Shown here: piece after piece, positions 19,039 to 28,030 of the stretch
Layout: the number at the start of each line of letters is the position of its first letter
How positions within the stretch are numbered: the first letter of the stretch is position 1
Assembly (NCBI RefSeq): GCF_002019795.1
Contig: NZ_KV917381.1
Span: forward strand, 512,001 to 576,000
DNA length: 64,000 bases
Direction of reading: 5' to 3'
DNA from: Bacillus alkalicellulosilyticus
GTDB taxonomy: Bacteria > Bacillota > Bacilli > Bacillales > Bacillaceae_F
Notes under the pieces: model-generated
Database searches by the model: none
Told to the model about the DNA's origin: nothing
What the model saw: only the letters and a program-made list of their open reading frames with translations
Made by a program: the position numbers and the translations under genes

Positions 19039-19782
19039 ATGTATCAAGAACTAAATGAAATTGACCACCGCCCTTTTCCGCTTCCGAAGAGCCCATGGCT
19101 TATGACGCAAATGTGGGACCAATTGCTTTTTATGCATTGGCCGATTCCAGTTAAAGAATTGAAACAGCATCTACCGTCTACACTTGAGTTAGATACATTT
19201 GATGGTACGAGCTGGGTTGGTGTTGTTCCATTTGCGATGAATAATATAAGGATGCACGGCTTGCCACAATTTCCTTATGCTAAATCCTTTTTAGAATTAA
19301 ATGTGCGAACGTATGTGAAATATAAGGGGAAACCAGGTGTTTATTTCTTCACATTAGATGCAAACCATAAGCTATTTGTCGCTGCAGCAAGAAGATTCTT
19401 TTCACTTCCATACGTCAACGCTGACATGGAGTTGATAGATGTGAATGGCACGGTTGATTTTAAAAGTGAACGAACACATCGAGGCTATCCAGCAGCAAGT
19501 TTTCATGTTGCCTACCGCCCAACATCCCCTGTTTTTACTGCTACAAAAGGAAGTCTTGAAGAGTGGTTAACCGAGAGATACTGCTTGTGGACGACGAAAG
19601 GCAAGCATGTTTATAGAGGAGACATTCATCATGTAGCGTGGGAATTCCAACATGCAGAAGCGGAAATTAAAATCAATAAGATGGCTTCATTTTTACCAGA
19701 AGCCTGTTTTGATAGTGACCCACATCTTTTATACTCTCATTCAAATCGCGCTTTTGTGTGGATGCTAGAGCGCATCCGATAA
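19039..19782 (+). CDS. YqjF family (DUF2071) protein
   Basis: About 247 residues of the DUF2071/YqjF family: WLMTQMWDQLLFMHWPIP, the block WVGVVPFAMNNIRMHGLP, FLELNVRTYVKYKGKPGVYFF, and a C-terminal region ending in LYSHSNRAFVWMLERI. The family is soluble and of unknown biochemical role; it is thought to share the acetoacetate-decarboxylase-like fold. The ATG at 19039 is preferred because GGAG sits 8 nt before it; the GTG nine bases upstream overlaps that site. It is transcribed alone. Confidence 0.88.
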   Translation: MYQELNEIDHRPFPLPKSPWLMTQMWDQLLFMHWPIPVKELKQHLPSTLELDTFDGTSWVGVVPFAMNNIRMHGLPQFPYAKSFLELNVRTYVKYKGKPGVYFFTLDANHKLFVAAARRFFSLPYVNADMELIDVNGTVDFKSERTHRGYPAASFHVAYRPTSPVFTATKGSLEEWLTERYCLWTTKGKHVYRGDIHHVAWEFQHAEAEIKINKMASFLPEACFDSDPHLLYSHSNRAFVWMLERIR

Positions 19783-19869
19783 TGTAAATCTAATAATTAA
19801 CAGAGTAAAACTCTAGTTCTCCGTTGTCTTAATGAGAAGTTAGTATGAGGTTACCTACTAGCGCAAAAA

Positions 19870-20024
19870 GAGGGAGGGACAAAAGGTTGTACTGAACCTT
19901 TTGCTCCACCCTCAAAGCAATGAGCGAAACCGCCACCTTCTTTTAAAGCCCGTTGTGAGTGGGTTTCTCACAACGGGCTTTGTGGCGAGTGAAGCCAGTG
20001 CAGATGTTTTAGCTAGTTCTGTCC
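19870..20024 (-). repeat. Structured repeat element, copy D
   Basis: On the - strand: outer stem GCACTG / CATTGC (one mismatch), symmetric 8-nt internal loop (GCTTCACT / GTTTCGCT), middle stem CGCCAC / GTGGCG (perfect), a perfect 15-bp inner hairpin (19945-19959 with 19967-19981) with loop AAACCCA, then an imperfect 19-bp terminal hairpin (19870-19913) followed by CTTTTT. It sits just past the end of the histidine kinase gene. Architecture is shared with copies A, B, C and E. Confidence 0.75.
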
Positions 20025-20040
20025 CAGCCCCTTTTGTAGT

Positions 20041-21444
20041 TTATTCAGACAGTGGGAGTGAAAATGCAAAGGTTGTTCCTTCACCAGGGATACTGCTCAC
20101 TGTAATTTCGGTATCATGTAAATTCATGATTGATTTGACGATAGCCAAACCGATACCAATGCCCGTCTTGTTTGTTCTTGCTTTATCTGTTTTATAAAAC
20201 CTCTTCCATATGTGTTCTATCTGTTCTTTAGGTATGCCTTCCCCTTGGTCTTGGATTTTAATATGCACATGACTTACATCTTTTTCTAGATATACTTTGA
20301 TTTCTGATTTGTCAGGTGATATTTGGATTGCATTTTGTAACAGGTTAATCAGAGCTTGCTCAATTCGGTCTGGGTCAGCAACGACAAAGAACTCTTGATG
20401 ATCGGGAATAATTTGAAGATTAATATCTTTAGTGTCTAAATGTGGTTCTAGTTTGACAACAAGCATTTGCAATTGTTTTGTTAGGTTGTATTTTGTAGGT
20501 GCTATTTTTATCTGTCCAGCTTCTAGCTGTGTCATGTCGAGAGTATCATTCACTAACTTAATCATGCGTTCGGTTTCATCTTTCATCAGTAGGTAATAAT
20601 GTTCTCTTCGTTTTTCGGGAATGGTCCCATCAAGTAAAGCGATCAAGAACCCTTTTATCGATGTTAACGGAGACCGTAAGTCATGCGAAACGTTGGCAAT
20701 AAACGTTTTACGAGTTTCTTCCAAACTGTTAAGTTCTCTAGCCATATAGTTAAACGATTCTCCAAGTTGACCCATTTCATCACGCGTCTTTATATCGACA
20801 GTTTTAGTAAAATCGCCTTTGGCAAATTGCAAAGCGGTGTTATTCATCTCTTGTAATGGGGCCGTAATTTTTTTTGAGATGAACCAAAGGAAAATGCCTG
20901 CTACGGCAATAATAATTGCAAATGTAATCAAAATCATGAATACCATTTGTCTGTATTCGTGGTCTAAATCATGAAAAATCATCACCATCACGAGCGGACT
21001 ACTGTTAGGGTTGTCTTGTAATGGTAGGGGGGAAGCAATGAAATAACTCAGGAGGCCATCCGTCCAACCACCCTCAGTAATCATTTCTCCTCGAGTGGCT
21101 GATTGTATCCACTCTTGCTGAATGTGATTTTGTTGAATTACGGTACGATTTGGAGCAAACACAATTTCTCCAAATGAATCAAAGATAAAAATGCTAATAT
21201 CCTTTTGGCTTAACGCCGGTTGAAGGGAGGCTGACGTTTCGGCTTCACTCCAATGAAATTGATCACTTGCTTCAAAGGTGGTAGTGATTTGGTCGTAATG
21301 ATGCAAGTACGTTTCTTCATACTCGTTAAAAAGATTAATATGAAACAACCCAAGAAAGAGAAGTCCGAATAAAGTAAATGAAATAAAGATGATTAAAGCA
21401 TAACTAAGAAATAATCTTGTAAAAATCTTTTTTGTTTTAAGCAT
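20041..21444 (-). CDS. Sensor histidine kinase (HAMP type)
   Basis: About 467 residues. TM1 (about 8-30) and TM2 (about 175-195) flank an extracytoplasmic sensor domain of about 140 residues. Then come a HAMP domain (SKKITAPLQEMNNTALQFAKGDF), the H-box FIANVSHDLRSPLTSIKG, and a HATPase_c domain with N-box LINLLQNAIQ, DQGEGIP and GIGIGLAIVKSIM. The start is an ATG that overlaps the regulator stop codon by 8 nt (ATGCTTAA) and uses GAGGAAAA inside the upstream gene. The signal sensed is unknown. It probably controls the divergent MMPL exporter. Confidence 0.92.
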   Translation of the reverse strand: MLKTKKIFTRLFLSYALIIFISFTLFGLLFLGLFHINLFNEYEETYLHHYDQITTTFEASDQFHWSEAETSASLQPALSQKDISIFIFDSFGEIVFAPNRTVIQQNHIQQEWIQSATRGEMITEGGWTDGLLSYFIASPLPLQDNPNSSPLVMVMIFHDLDHEYRQMVFMILITFAIIIAVAGIFLWFISKKITAPLQEMNNTALQFAKGDFTKTVDIKTRDEMGQLGESFNYMARELNSLEETRKTFIANVSHDLRSPLTSIKGFLIALLDGTIPEKRREHYYLLMKDETERMIKLVNDTLDMTQLEAGQIKIAPTKYNLTKQLQMLVVKLEPHLDTKDINLQIIPDHQEFFVVADPDRIEQALINLLQNAIQISPDKSEIKVYLEKDVSHVHIKIQDQGEGIPKEQIEHIWKRFYKTDKARTNKTGIGIGLAIVKSIMNLHDTEITVSSIPGEGTTFAFSLPLSE

Positions 21445-22135
21445 TCTCTTTTTCCTCAAATCGATAGCCTATACCACGTATGGTTATTATGGACCACAAG
21501 GAGGAATAGGATGCTAATTTATCTCTCACTCGTTTAATATGAACATCAATGGTTCGTGGATCTCCATCGAATTCATATCCCCAAACGCGGTCTAATAATT
21601 GCTGTCTTGAAAGAACTTGGTTTGGGTTAGAAGCAAAACAATGAAGCAGTTCGATTTCTTTTGGTGGCATCTTTACCTCTTGTCCTTCTACAAATATTTT
21701 AAATTCCTGCATGTTAACTGTAATATTAGAAAACGTCAGTTCTGCTTTATACTCTTCTGATAAGATGGTCCTTCGTAGAGCTGCTTTCACCCTAGCGCAT
21801 AATTCATTAGGGTCAAAAGGCTTTACAATATAGTCATCTGAACCAATTTCAAGTCCTTTTACGATATCATAGCTTTCTCCTTTTCCGGTGAGCATAAGAA
21901 TCGGAATTGTTTTATCTTCTAAGCGAATCGTTTTACAAACTTCCCACCCATCCATCTTGGGCAACATTAAATCTAATATAATACAGTCTGGTTGTTCATT
22001 AAAAAACATCTCGAGTCCAGATTCCCCATCATATGCGGAAATGGACTGAAATCCGATTTTCACCATATACAAATCAATTAATTCTACAATATTTGGATCA
22101 TCCTCTATGGTTAATACTTTTATTGAACTTCTCAT
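21437..22135 (-). CDS. OmpR-family response regulator
   Basis: A 232-residue regulator. The receiver domain has the acidic pair IEDD (about 11-12), the phospho-acceptor Asp in CIILDLMLPKMDG, Thr in MLTGK and Lys in VKPFDP. The C-terminal winged helix contains the KEIELLHCFASNPNQVLSR and TIDVHIKRVRDKL blocks and ends in the wing RGIGYRF. It is co-translated with the kinase gene through an 8-nt overlap. Direct repeats in front of the divergent MMPL gene are probable binding sites. Confidence 0.94.
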   Translation of the reverse strand: MRSSIKVLTIEDDPNIVELIDLYMVKIGFQSISAYDGESGLEMFFNEQPDCIILDLMLPKMDGWEVCKTIRLEDKTIPILMLTGKGESYDIVKGLEIGSDDYIVKPFDPNELCARVKAALRRTILSEEYKAELTFSNITVNMQEFKIFVEGQEVKMPPKEIELLHCFASNPNQVLSRQQLLDRVWGYEFDGDPRTIDVHIKRVRDKLASYSSLWSIITIRGIGYRFEEKENA

Positions 22136-22234
22136 AACAGCGCATTCCCTTTCTAAACCGTAGTCCTATATTTAAAACACTTTATCTATGGAAAAGAATA
22201 TCTTTTTAGTTTTACACAGAAATATGAATAGAGC

Positions 22235-22286
22235 GTTAACAGTTTGTTCAACCTTGAAAAATATTATTTTGTTAACGTTATGTTCA
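22235..22286 (+). promoter_or_regulatory. Candidate response-regulator binding sites before the MMPL gene
   Basis: Two copies of GTTAAC-N5-GTTCA (22235-22250 and 22271-22286) lie in the same orientation 36 bp apart. Half-sites repeat at 11 bp, the spacing favoured by OmpR-family dimers. They lie between the regulator and the exporter genes. Confidence 0.5.
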
Positions 22287-22376
22287 TATTCAAATATTAC
22301 TATTTATTTTGCACATATGAAAAGACAATCAATGCTATTCGTATAGTGTTAAAAAAATAGGAAAAGAGGCTTTGTT

Positions 22377-24587
22377 ATGGGAAAGTTAGCTAAGTTCGCG
22401 TCAGATCGTAAAGGCGTTTGGTTGATTTTAATTGTGTGGGTAGTGATTGCTGGATTATTGAGCATCGGACCTTCCGCAAATGACTATACCGTAAATACAG
22501 GGGAAAATGATTTACCAAAGGAAGCGCAGTCAGTCCTTGCTCGAGAAAAAGTAAGTGAATATTTTTCTGATGACGGTGGTCTTCTAGCGTTACTTGTTTT
22601 TAAGAATCAAACAGAGTGGAATGAATCAAATGTTTCTGAAGTTGACCAAGTCAGCCTTTGGCTAGAGGAAGAAACTGAATTAACGACGATTGACTCTGTG
22701 GTTCCGTTTCATCAATTTCCTTATCATGTAAAAGAAATGTTTGTCTCAGAAGATGGTTCTACAATCGTTTTACCAGTCATGTTGTATGAAAATCTTGAGA
22801 TGGCAGATATCAATAACACAGTAGTTGAAATACAAGAATACAGTCAGTCAGTGCTAGAAAGCGGTACATTAATGGTTACAGGTCCTGCTGGAATTGCATC
22901 TGATACAATCGCAATCTTTTCAAATGCGGATCTCGTTTTATTATTTTCTACAATACTACTAGTTCTTATTTTGCTCATTATCATCTATCGTTCACCTTTG
23001 CTAGCAATTATTCCTCTCGTTGCGGTGGCATTTACTTATCAAATCGTAGACCGAGTGTTGGGACTATTCGCAGCAAACGAAGTGTTTGTCATTGAATCAC
23101 AATCATTATCAATTGTGATGATTCTGTTATTTGGGGCAACGGTTGATTATAGCTTATTCGTCTTTTCACGCTTCAGAGAACAATTAAGATTAAGAGAAGA
23201 TAAACACGAGGCTATGAAAGAGGCTGTACAAGGAGTCGCTGAACCGATTATTTTCAGTGGAGGAACCGTATTTGCAGCGATGCTTGTCTTACTTCTTGCT
23301 CAATATGGACCATACCAAAACTTTGCACCCGTTTTTGCAATCACGATAGCAATTGTGTTACTTGCTGGGATTACATTAATTCCTGCTTTATTTACAATTG
23401 TGGGACGTCGTTCATTCTGGCCATTTATACCAAAAGTAGGCGAGAAAACGTTAGAAAAAAATCGCTTTTGGGGAGCCATTGGGTCATTTGTAACAAAAAA
23501 ACCTTTGTTTGCAGGAGGGTTAGTGCTTATTTTTCTTCTCATTAATGCATCTAACCTTGGAAATATCCAATACTCTTTTAATATTATTCAATCTTTCCCA
23601 GAGGATATGAATTCCCGTGTTGGGTTTGAACAAATTGAAGAAAGTTTTCCTGCAGGGGAACTTGCACCAACTACCGTGTTACTGGAGAACAAGAGTGGTT
23701 TTACTTTAACAGAAGAAGAGATAGTCGCACTTGAAAATCTGAATGAAGAGTTTTTACAAATCAATGGGGTAAGCTCGACAACATTTCCGGAGCGAGAGCA
23801 AATTGTACTAGAGTCTAGTCAGGGACAACGTTTGGTAAATGAAACAGGACAAGCTTTAACGTTTTCTCTCATTCTATCTATGAACCCCTATCATCAAGAA
23901 TCACTTGATCTCATTGACTATTTAAATAGTAAAAAAGATGATTTGCTAGTAAAGAGTGGGTTAGATATTGACCATTATTCATTATATTTTGCTGGCGAAA
24001 CAGCAACATCAGCAGATATTCGAGCAATTAGCGACAGGGATACGTGGGTTGTTGCTTTCGTGGTAACCTTTGTTATTTTAGTGATGTTAATTTTTCATAC
24101 GCGTTCAGTTATAGCACCGTTATATATGATGGCTACCATTTTACTCTCCTTCGTATCGGCACTGGGCTTTAGCTGGTTTTTCTTTGAGTATGTGTTTGGG
24201 TTTGAAGGGATGAGTTACCGAATCCCGTTATATTCCTTTGTTTTCTTAGTCGCGCTTGGTGTTGATTATAATATCATGTTAATTTCTCGTATTCGTGAAG
24301 AAAACCGCCATTTTACGATAAAAGAAGCGACACAACGAGGGGTGGCATTAACAGGCGGCGTGATTTCGTCAGCAGGTTTAATTTTAGCTGCTACATTTGG
24401 AGTATTGATGACACAACCGATTTTAGAGTTATTTATGTTCGGGTTTATCGTTTCGATTGGTATTTTAATGGATGCTTTTTTAATTCGAGGGATGCTTGTT
24501 CCATCCATCGTTACATTGTTAAAAGATTGGAATTGGTGGCCGTCTAAAAAACAAAATCACAATCAAGTGAGGTCTCATAATGAATAG
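22377..24587 (+). CDS. MMPL/RND-type membrane exporter (YdfJ-like)
   Basis: A 736-residue membrane protein with two MMPL repeats. Each has one leading helix, a large outside loop (about 40-180 and 390-540) and a five-helix bundle. Charged motifs GATVDYSLFVFSRFRE and LGVDYNIMLISRIREE mark the proton-relay helices of the two halves. Relatives export lipids or drugs; in B. subtilis YdfJ is controlled by a neighbouring two-component system, and the arrangement here is similar. The ribosome site is AAAGAGG. The next gene overlaps it by 8 nt. Confidence 0.92.
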   Translation: MGKLAKFASDRKGVWLILIVWVVIAGLLSIGPSANDYTVNTGENDLPKEAQSVLAREKVSEYFSDDGGLLALLVFKNQTEWNESNVSEVDQVSLWLEEETELTTIDSVVPFHQFPYHVKEMFVSEDGSTIVLPVMLYENLEMADINNTVVEIQEYSQSVLESGTLMVTGPAGIASDTIAIFSNADLVLLFSTILLVLILLIIIYRSPLLAIIPLVAVAFTYQIVDRVLGLFAANEVFVIESQSLSIVMILLFGATVDYSLFVFSRFREQLRLREDKHEAMKEAVQGVAEPIIFSGGTVFAAMLVLLLAQYGPYQNFAPVFAITIAIVLLAGITLIPALFTIVGRRSFWPFIPKVGEKTLEKNRFWGAIGSFVTKKPLFAGGLVLIFLLINASNLGNIQYSFNIIQSFPEDMNSRVGFEQIEESFPAGELAPTTVLLENKSGFTLTEEEIVALENLNEEFLQINGVSSTTFPEREQIVLESSQGQRLVNETGQALTFSLILSMNPYHQESLDLIDYLNSKKDDLLVKSGLDIDHYSLYFAGETATSADIRAISDRDTWVVAFVVTFVILVMLIFHTRSVIAPLYMMATILLSFVSALGFSWFFFEYVFGFEGMSYRIPLYSFVFLVALGVDYNIMLISRIREENRHFTIKEATQRGVALTGGVISSAGLILAATFGVLMTQPILELFMFGFIVSIGILMDAFLIRGMLVPSIVTLLKDWNWWPSKKQNHNQVRSHNE

Positions 24588-24981
24588 AACAAAACTATTA
24601 CTACGCTTTTCTGCGATTTATTCAGTAATTGGTGTTTATATTGGCTCACATATGGCAGGGCAAGGTTCATATTTGTTTCGCCCTATTCATACACACATAT
24701 TAGTCGTTGGATGGTTATCTTTATTTGCCTTTGCAGCTTTCTATGCTATATACGCCATCCCTAAACAGTCAAAGCTAGCCGTATTCCATGTTTGGAGTGC
24801 TATTATAGGGACTTTTGGTCTTACTGCTGGTATGTATACGTATTACTTCAAACCTGAATGGGTAACTGAGACGTTTTCTTTACTCTTTTTCATTACAGGT
24901 GGTTCGGTTCTGATGTTAAGTTTTGCTGCATTTGCTGTGATGACATTTATTTTTGGCCAAAAAATCATAGATAAAGAGTAA
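24580..24981 (+). CDS. Four-helix membrane protein resembling an oxidase subunit I fragment
   Basis: 133 residues with four membrane helices. The segment FRPIHTHILVVGWLSLFAFAAFYAIY resembles the HAHxxxLGW motif of small proteins annotated as cytochrome-oxidase-like (CcoN-related). Two histidines in HTH and one in GSHM could bind heme or metal; this is inferred. The gene overlaps the MMPL stop by 8 nt and so is translated with it, which suggests an accessory role, though none is documented. A strong terminator follows. Confidence 0.7.
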   Translation: MNRTKLLLRFSAIYSVIGVYIGSHMAGQGSYLFRPIHTHILVVGWLSLFAFAAFYAIYAIPKQSKLAVFHVWSAIIGTFGLTAGMYTYYFKPEWVTETFSLLFFITGGSVLMLSFAAFAVMTFIFGQKIIDKE

Positions 24982-25006
24982 AAGATGTAGTTGTCGATTT
25001 CGCTTC

Positions 25007-25052
25007 AAGGTCAGGATAAAAGGTAAGCAACCTTTTGTCCTGACCTTTTTTT
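25007..25052 (+). terminator. Terminator of the MMPL operon
   Basis: A 17-bp stem (AAGGTCAGGATAAAAGG and complement with one wobble) with loop TAAGCAA and a run of seven T. Confidence 0.92.
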
Positions 25053-25240
25053 ATTTAGAAAACAGTAAGTGACTAAATTGTAATAATTAAGTCATTTAAT
25101 AGTCACCTTTCAAAAGTAAAGTATAGTCATACGAAAGAATTGGAGGAGGTAAAAAGTATTCTGAGAGATTAGTGTTAAGCTGTAATACTTCACAACGTGT
25201 GGAGAATTGAAATAAAAGAAAGTAATGGAGGATTTTATAA

Positions 25241-26668
25241 ATGGATATACAAATAATTTTGAGCAAATTATTGCCTATAGCGCTGATTGCACTAGTATTG
25301 GCGTTGGTGCTAATAGGAGTAACGTATGTTTCTTACAAAATATATAGAAAAAGAGGCGGAAGTAAAGCCGTAACCAAAATTCAGTTTGTTACGATATTTT
25401 TATTGTTAGGTTGGTTTGTCGTCGTTATGGTGTTAACATTCTTCAGCAGGGGAGAAAATTTTGAAGGGTGGGTTAATTTTCAGCTTTTCAGCGGATATGT
25501 CAATGCATGGAACCAATGGTCGTTGAGTGAATGGCAACTTATTATCTTTAACATGCTAATGTTCGCTCCACTCGGATTTTTGTTACCGCTTCTCAGTCAA
25601 AAAACTCGACGGTTTTTGCCTGTTTTTATCCTGTCACTACTAGTTACATTAGGGGTTGAATCTTTTCAAATGGTCTCGCGTAGAGGTATCTTTGAGTTAG
25701 ACGATATTCTACACAACACGTTAGGCAGCATTTCGGGTTTTCTTTTAATGAGTTTAATCCTCGACAGTGTTGAACGGAGAAAAGTATCGGTAAAGTCTTT
25801 AGTGAAGGCGTTAGCTATCCCGCTTGCTTTTGTACTTTTATTTACCGGGGGAATGGTAGTTTATCACTCGAAAGAATTTGGTAATCTTTCTATTCGACCA
25901 GCGATTACGCAAAATATGAATCAAGTTGAAGTCGTACTAAATACAGATTTACCAGAGGATGCCGAGCCAGTGTCCCTGTATTTCAACAGTCAAATCCATA
26001 ACCGGATATATGGAAAAGAAATGGCGAGATTAATGGGTCGTTCTTTTGATTTGCTACAAAAAGGTGGCATGGGTATTGAGGGACATAATCGAATATGGTC
26101 CTTTCGTGACAATGAACAAAATGATTATTATTTTAATTACTCTTTACATGATGGAGGATGGTGGTTATTAGCTGAAGGCGTTGACATTATGCCACTAGAA
26201 GGGGAAGAACTTAGTAAGCAGAGAGATTTCTATGAAAGCTGGATGCTTACAAACGGTCTATTGCCACAAAATACTAGATTTGAATTACAAAGTGAGGACA
26301 CACTTCGATGGGAAATTACACGGTCCGTTACAGACATTGCTCGTGAGGATCTTGATTTTGCGGAGGGCGTTATTATGCTCAAACCATCTTTGGAACATCA
26401 GATACCACAAGATTTATACTATTTTATGAATGAGAACAAATTCGTACGCAAGGTTGACATTATTAGTCCAGTTCAAGCTTATGATGAAATCGTTAAGGGG
26501 AATTTTTATACTTTTAATAAAATGAGTAAGGGAGACCAACTCAATGTTAAGCAATATGAATTGGCCTACACGTACGATTCAAAAGGATATTATCAACCTG
26601 TTTACAAATTCATAGGAACGGTAAATGGAGAACCGTGGGAGACGTTCATTCCGGCATTGAGAAATTGA
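25241..26668 (+). CDS. VanZ-domain membrane protein with large C-terminal extension
   Basis: 475 residues. The N-terminal half is a VanZ domain: about five helices with the motif LIIFNMLMFAPLGFLLPL, then GVESFQMVSRRG and FELDDILHNTLGSISGF. A further helix (about 190-210) leads to an extracytoplasmic domain of about 260 residues that I do not recognise. VanZ confers low-level teicoplanin resistance by an unknown mechanism; most bacillary VanZ-domain proteins have no proven role. The start follows TGGAGGATTTTATAA. It is a single-gene unit. Confidence 0.85.
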   Translation: MDIQIILSKLLPIALIALVLALVLIGVTYVSYKIYRKRGGSKAVTKIQFVTIFLLLGWFVVVMVLTFFSRGENFEGWVNFQLFSGYVNAWNQWSLSEWQLIIFNMLMFAPLGFLLPLLSQKTRRFLPVFILSLLVTLGVESFQMVSRRGIFELDDILHNTLGSISGFLLMSLILDSVERRKVSVKSLVKALAIPLAFVLLFTGGMVVYHSKEFGNLSIRPAITQNMNQVEVVLNTDLPEDAEPVSLYFNSQIHNRIYGKEMARLMGRSFDLLQKGGMGIEGHNRIWSFRDNEQNDYYFNYSLHDGGWWLLAEGVDIMPLEGEELSKQRDFYESWMLTNGLLPQNTRFELQSEDTLRWEITRSVTDIAREDLDFAEGVIMLKPSLEHQIPQDLYYFMNENKFVRKVDIISPVQAYDEIVKGNFYTFNKMSKGDQLNVKQYELAYTYDSKGYYQPVYKFIGTVNGEPWETFIPALRN

Positions 26669-26705
26669 ACGTAAGGACGACAATAATGAAATAACAATTA
26701 TTTTT

Positions 26706-26735
26706 AAGCCTTCCTGATTGGGGGGCTTTTTTATT
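26706..26735 (+). terminator. Terminator of the VanZ-extension gene
   Basis: A stem AAGCCTTCC / GGGGGGCTT (two G-T pairs) followed by TTTTTTATTT. Confidence 0.75.
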
Positions 26736-26879
26736 TAGCGTTAAGACGGAAACTGGATAACAAGCAACAATTCATAGAGAAAGATGTACATATAAGAAAA
26801 AGAAGTAGTGCTATGTAATAGAAGAGGCGGAACCCCTTCTTACTTTCCGGGTTAAATGCTTTGTCAGTATAACATTCAG

Positions 26880-27809
26880 CTAGACTCTTGCAAGACCTCT
26901 TTCAAATGCTGCAAGATGATTAAAAGAAGCATTGCGAAGTTGTGTAAAAACGGTCCGAACATCATCAGGAATTGTAAGTGTCAGAAATTTTTCATACATA
27001 GAAATATTCTCTATTTCCCCCTGAACCCCAGAAGCATATGCTGCTTTAATACTTTCTGGGGTTGAAACTACTAATTGTGATTCATCGTCAGGTATAGGTA
27101 TCTGATAACGTTCAAAAAGTGGTAATAAAGCATTTATATGCTTTAATTCAGCTTCTTTTATTTGTGCGAATGTACGAATATACCCAAAGTTTTTTAGAAT
27201 ATTATCATATCTAGCTTGTGCTAAGTATTCGTCTTGAAGCGCATAAGTTAACATTTGAGGTAAAGATAAAGTGAGAGCACTTAAAGCTCCTTCAGCACCA
27301 TAATTTTGAGTTTGCCTATTTGAGTGTGTTACATTTGGACTTTTTGAAAGAAAAAACAAAAACCATACAGCGTGATTTTGTTCATCTGCCGCTGCCCGAT
27401 GAAATCTTTCTTTAATAGTAGGTTCTTTTGCCTTATCAGCTATATCTAAATAAAAATCAACTGCATCTTGTTCATCTTTAAATGCAAACTCGATGCCATC
27501 TCTATAATTGTCTGGACATTCCTCGATAATTTGGTAAGATGGTTTTTTTCCTGTTAAAGTTGTGAAAATTCTGCTAAATTGCTCAAGATGACGTTGTTCA
27601 TCTTTTAGTATTTCATAAATTCTCTCGCTTTCATCCTTTGACTGAGCAAGTTTTGCTAACTTATCATAACAAATTACAGCACTATACTCCGCGTTAATTG
27701 CTTTTTGAATATCATTTACAATTGGACTTTCATTTAGCTCATTTGCCATTTGATAATAGTTATTACGATCCTGTGGAACGTAATGATAAAAATATGAATT
27801 ATAATACAT
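26880..27809 (-). CDS. Double ferritin-like domain protein
   Basis: 309 residues with two ferritin-like four-helix units. The first (about 30-155) has INAEYSAVICYDKLA, DEQRHLEQF, FKDEQDAVDFY and AADEQNHAVWFLFF, giving the E...ExxH pairs of a di-iron site. The second (about 175-305, DUF2202-like) has LQDEYLAQARYDNI and IKEAELKHINALLPLF. The Tyr-rich start (MYYNSYFYHYVPQ) is like spore-coat-associated proteins. It may store or detoxify iron or peroxide; this is inferred. The ribosome site is AAGGAGGAG. It is transcribed alone. Confidence 0.78.
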   Translation of the reverse strand: MYYNSYFYHYVPQDRNNYYQMANELNESPIVNDIQKAINAEYSAVICYDKLAKLAQSKDESERIYEILKDEQRHLEQFSRIFTTLTGKKPSYQIIEECPDNYRDGIEFAFKDEQDAVDFYLDIADKAKEPTIKERFHRAAADEQNHAVWFLFFLSKSPNVTHSNRQTQNYGAEGALSALTLSLPQMLTYALQDEYLAQARYDNILKNFGYIRTFAQIKEAELKHINALLPLFERYQIPIPDDESQLVVSTPESIKAAYASGVQGEIENISMYEKFLTLTIPDDVRTVFTQLRNASFNHLAAFERGLARV

Positions 27810-28030
27810 AATTCTCCTCCTTACGTGTTACCGATCAAAGTATTATATGCTTTTCGGATAGGTTATTGTGCAGAAGAAGCGCAACTAATAAAGTGAGATT
27901 ATGAATATGTAAATGAGTAAAAATGGTTATTAGGAGGTGTAACGGACTTTTTTAGTGCCTCGATTATAATAGTCGGTTACTATTAAAAAGATAGTGTGAA
28001 TAAGGACATTCAAAAACGAGGTGAATTTAG

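Noticed and set aside
19901-20197. 98-residue open frame on the + strand
   Set aside because: It crosses repeat copy D and the antisense of the kinase gene end; no ribosome site.
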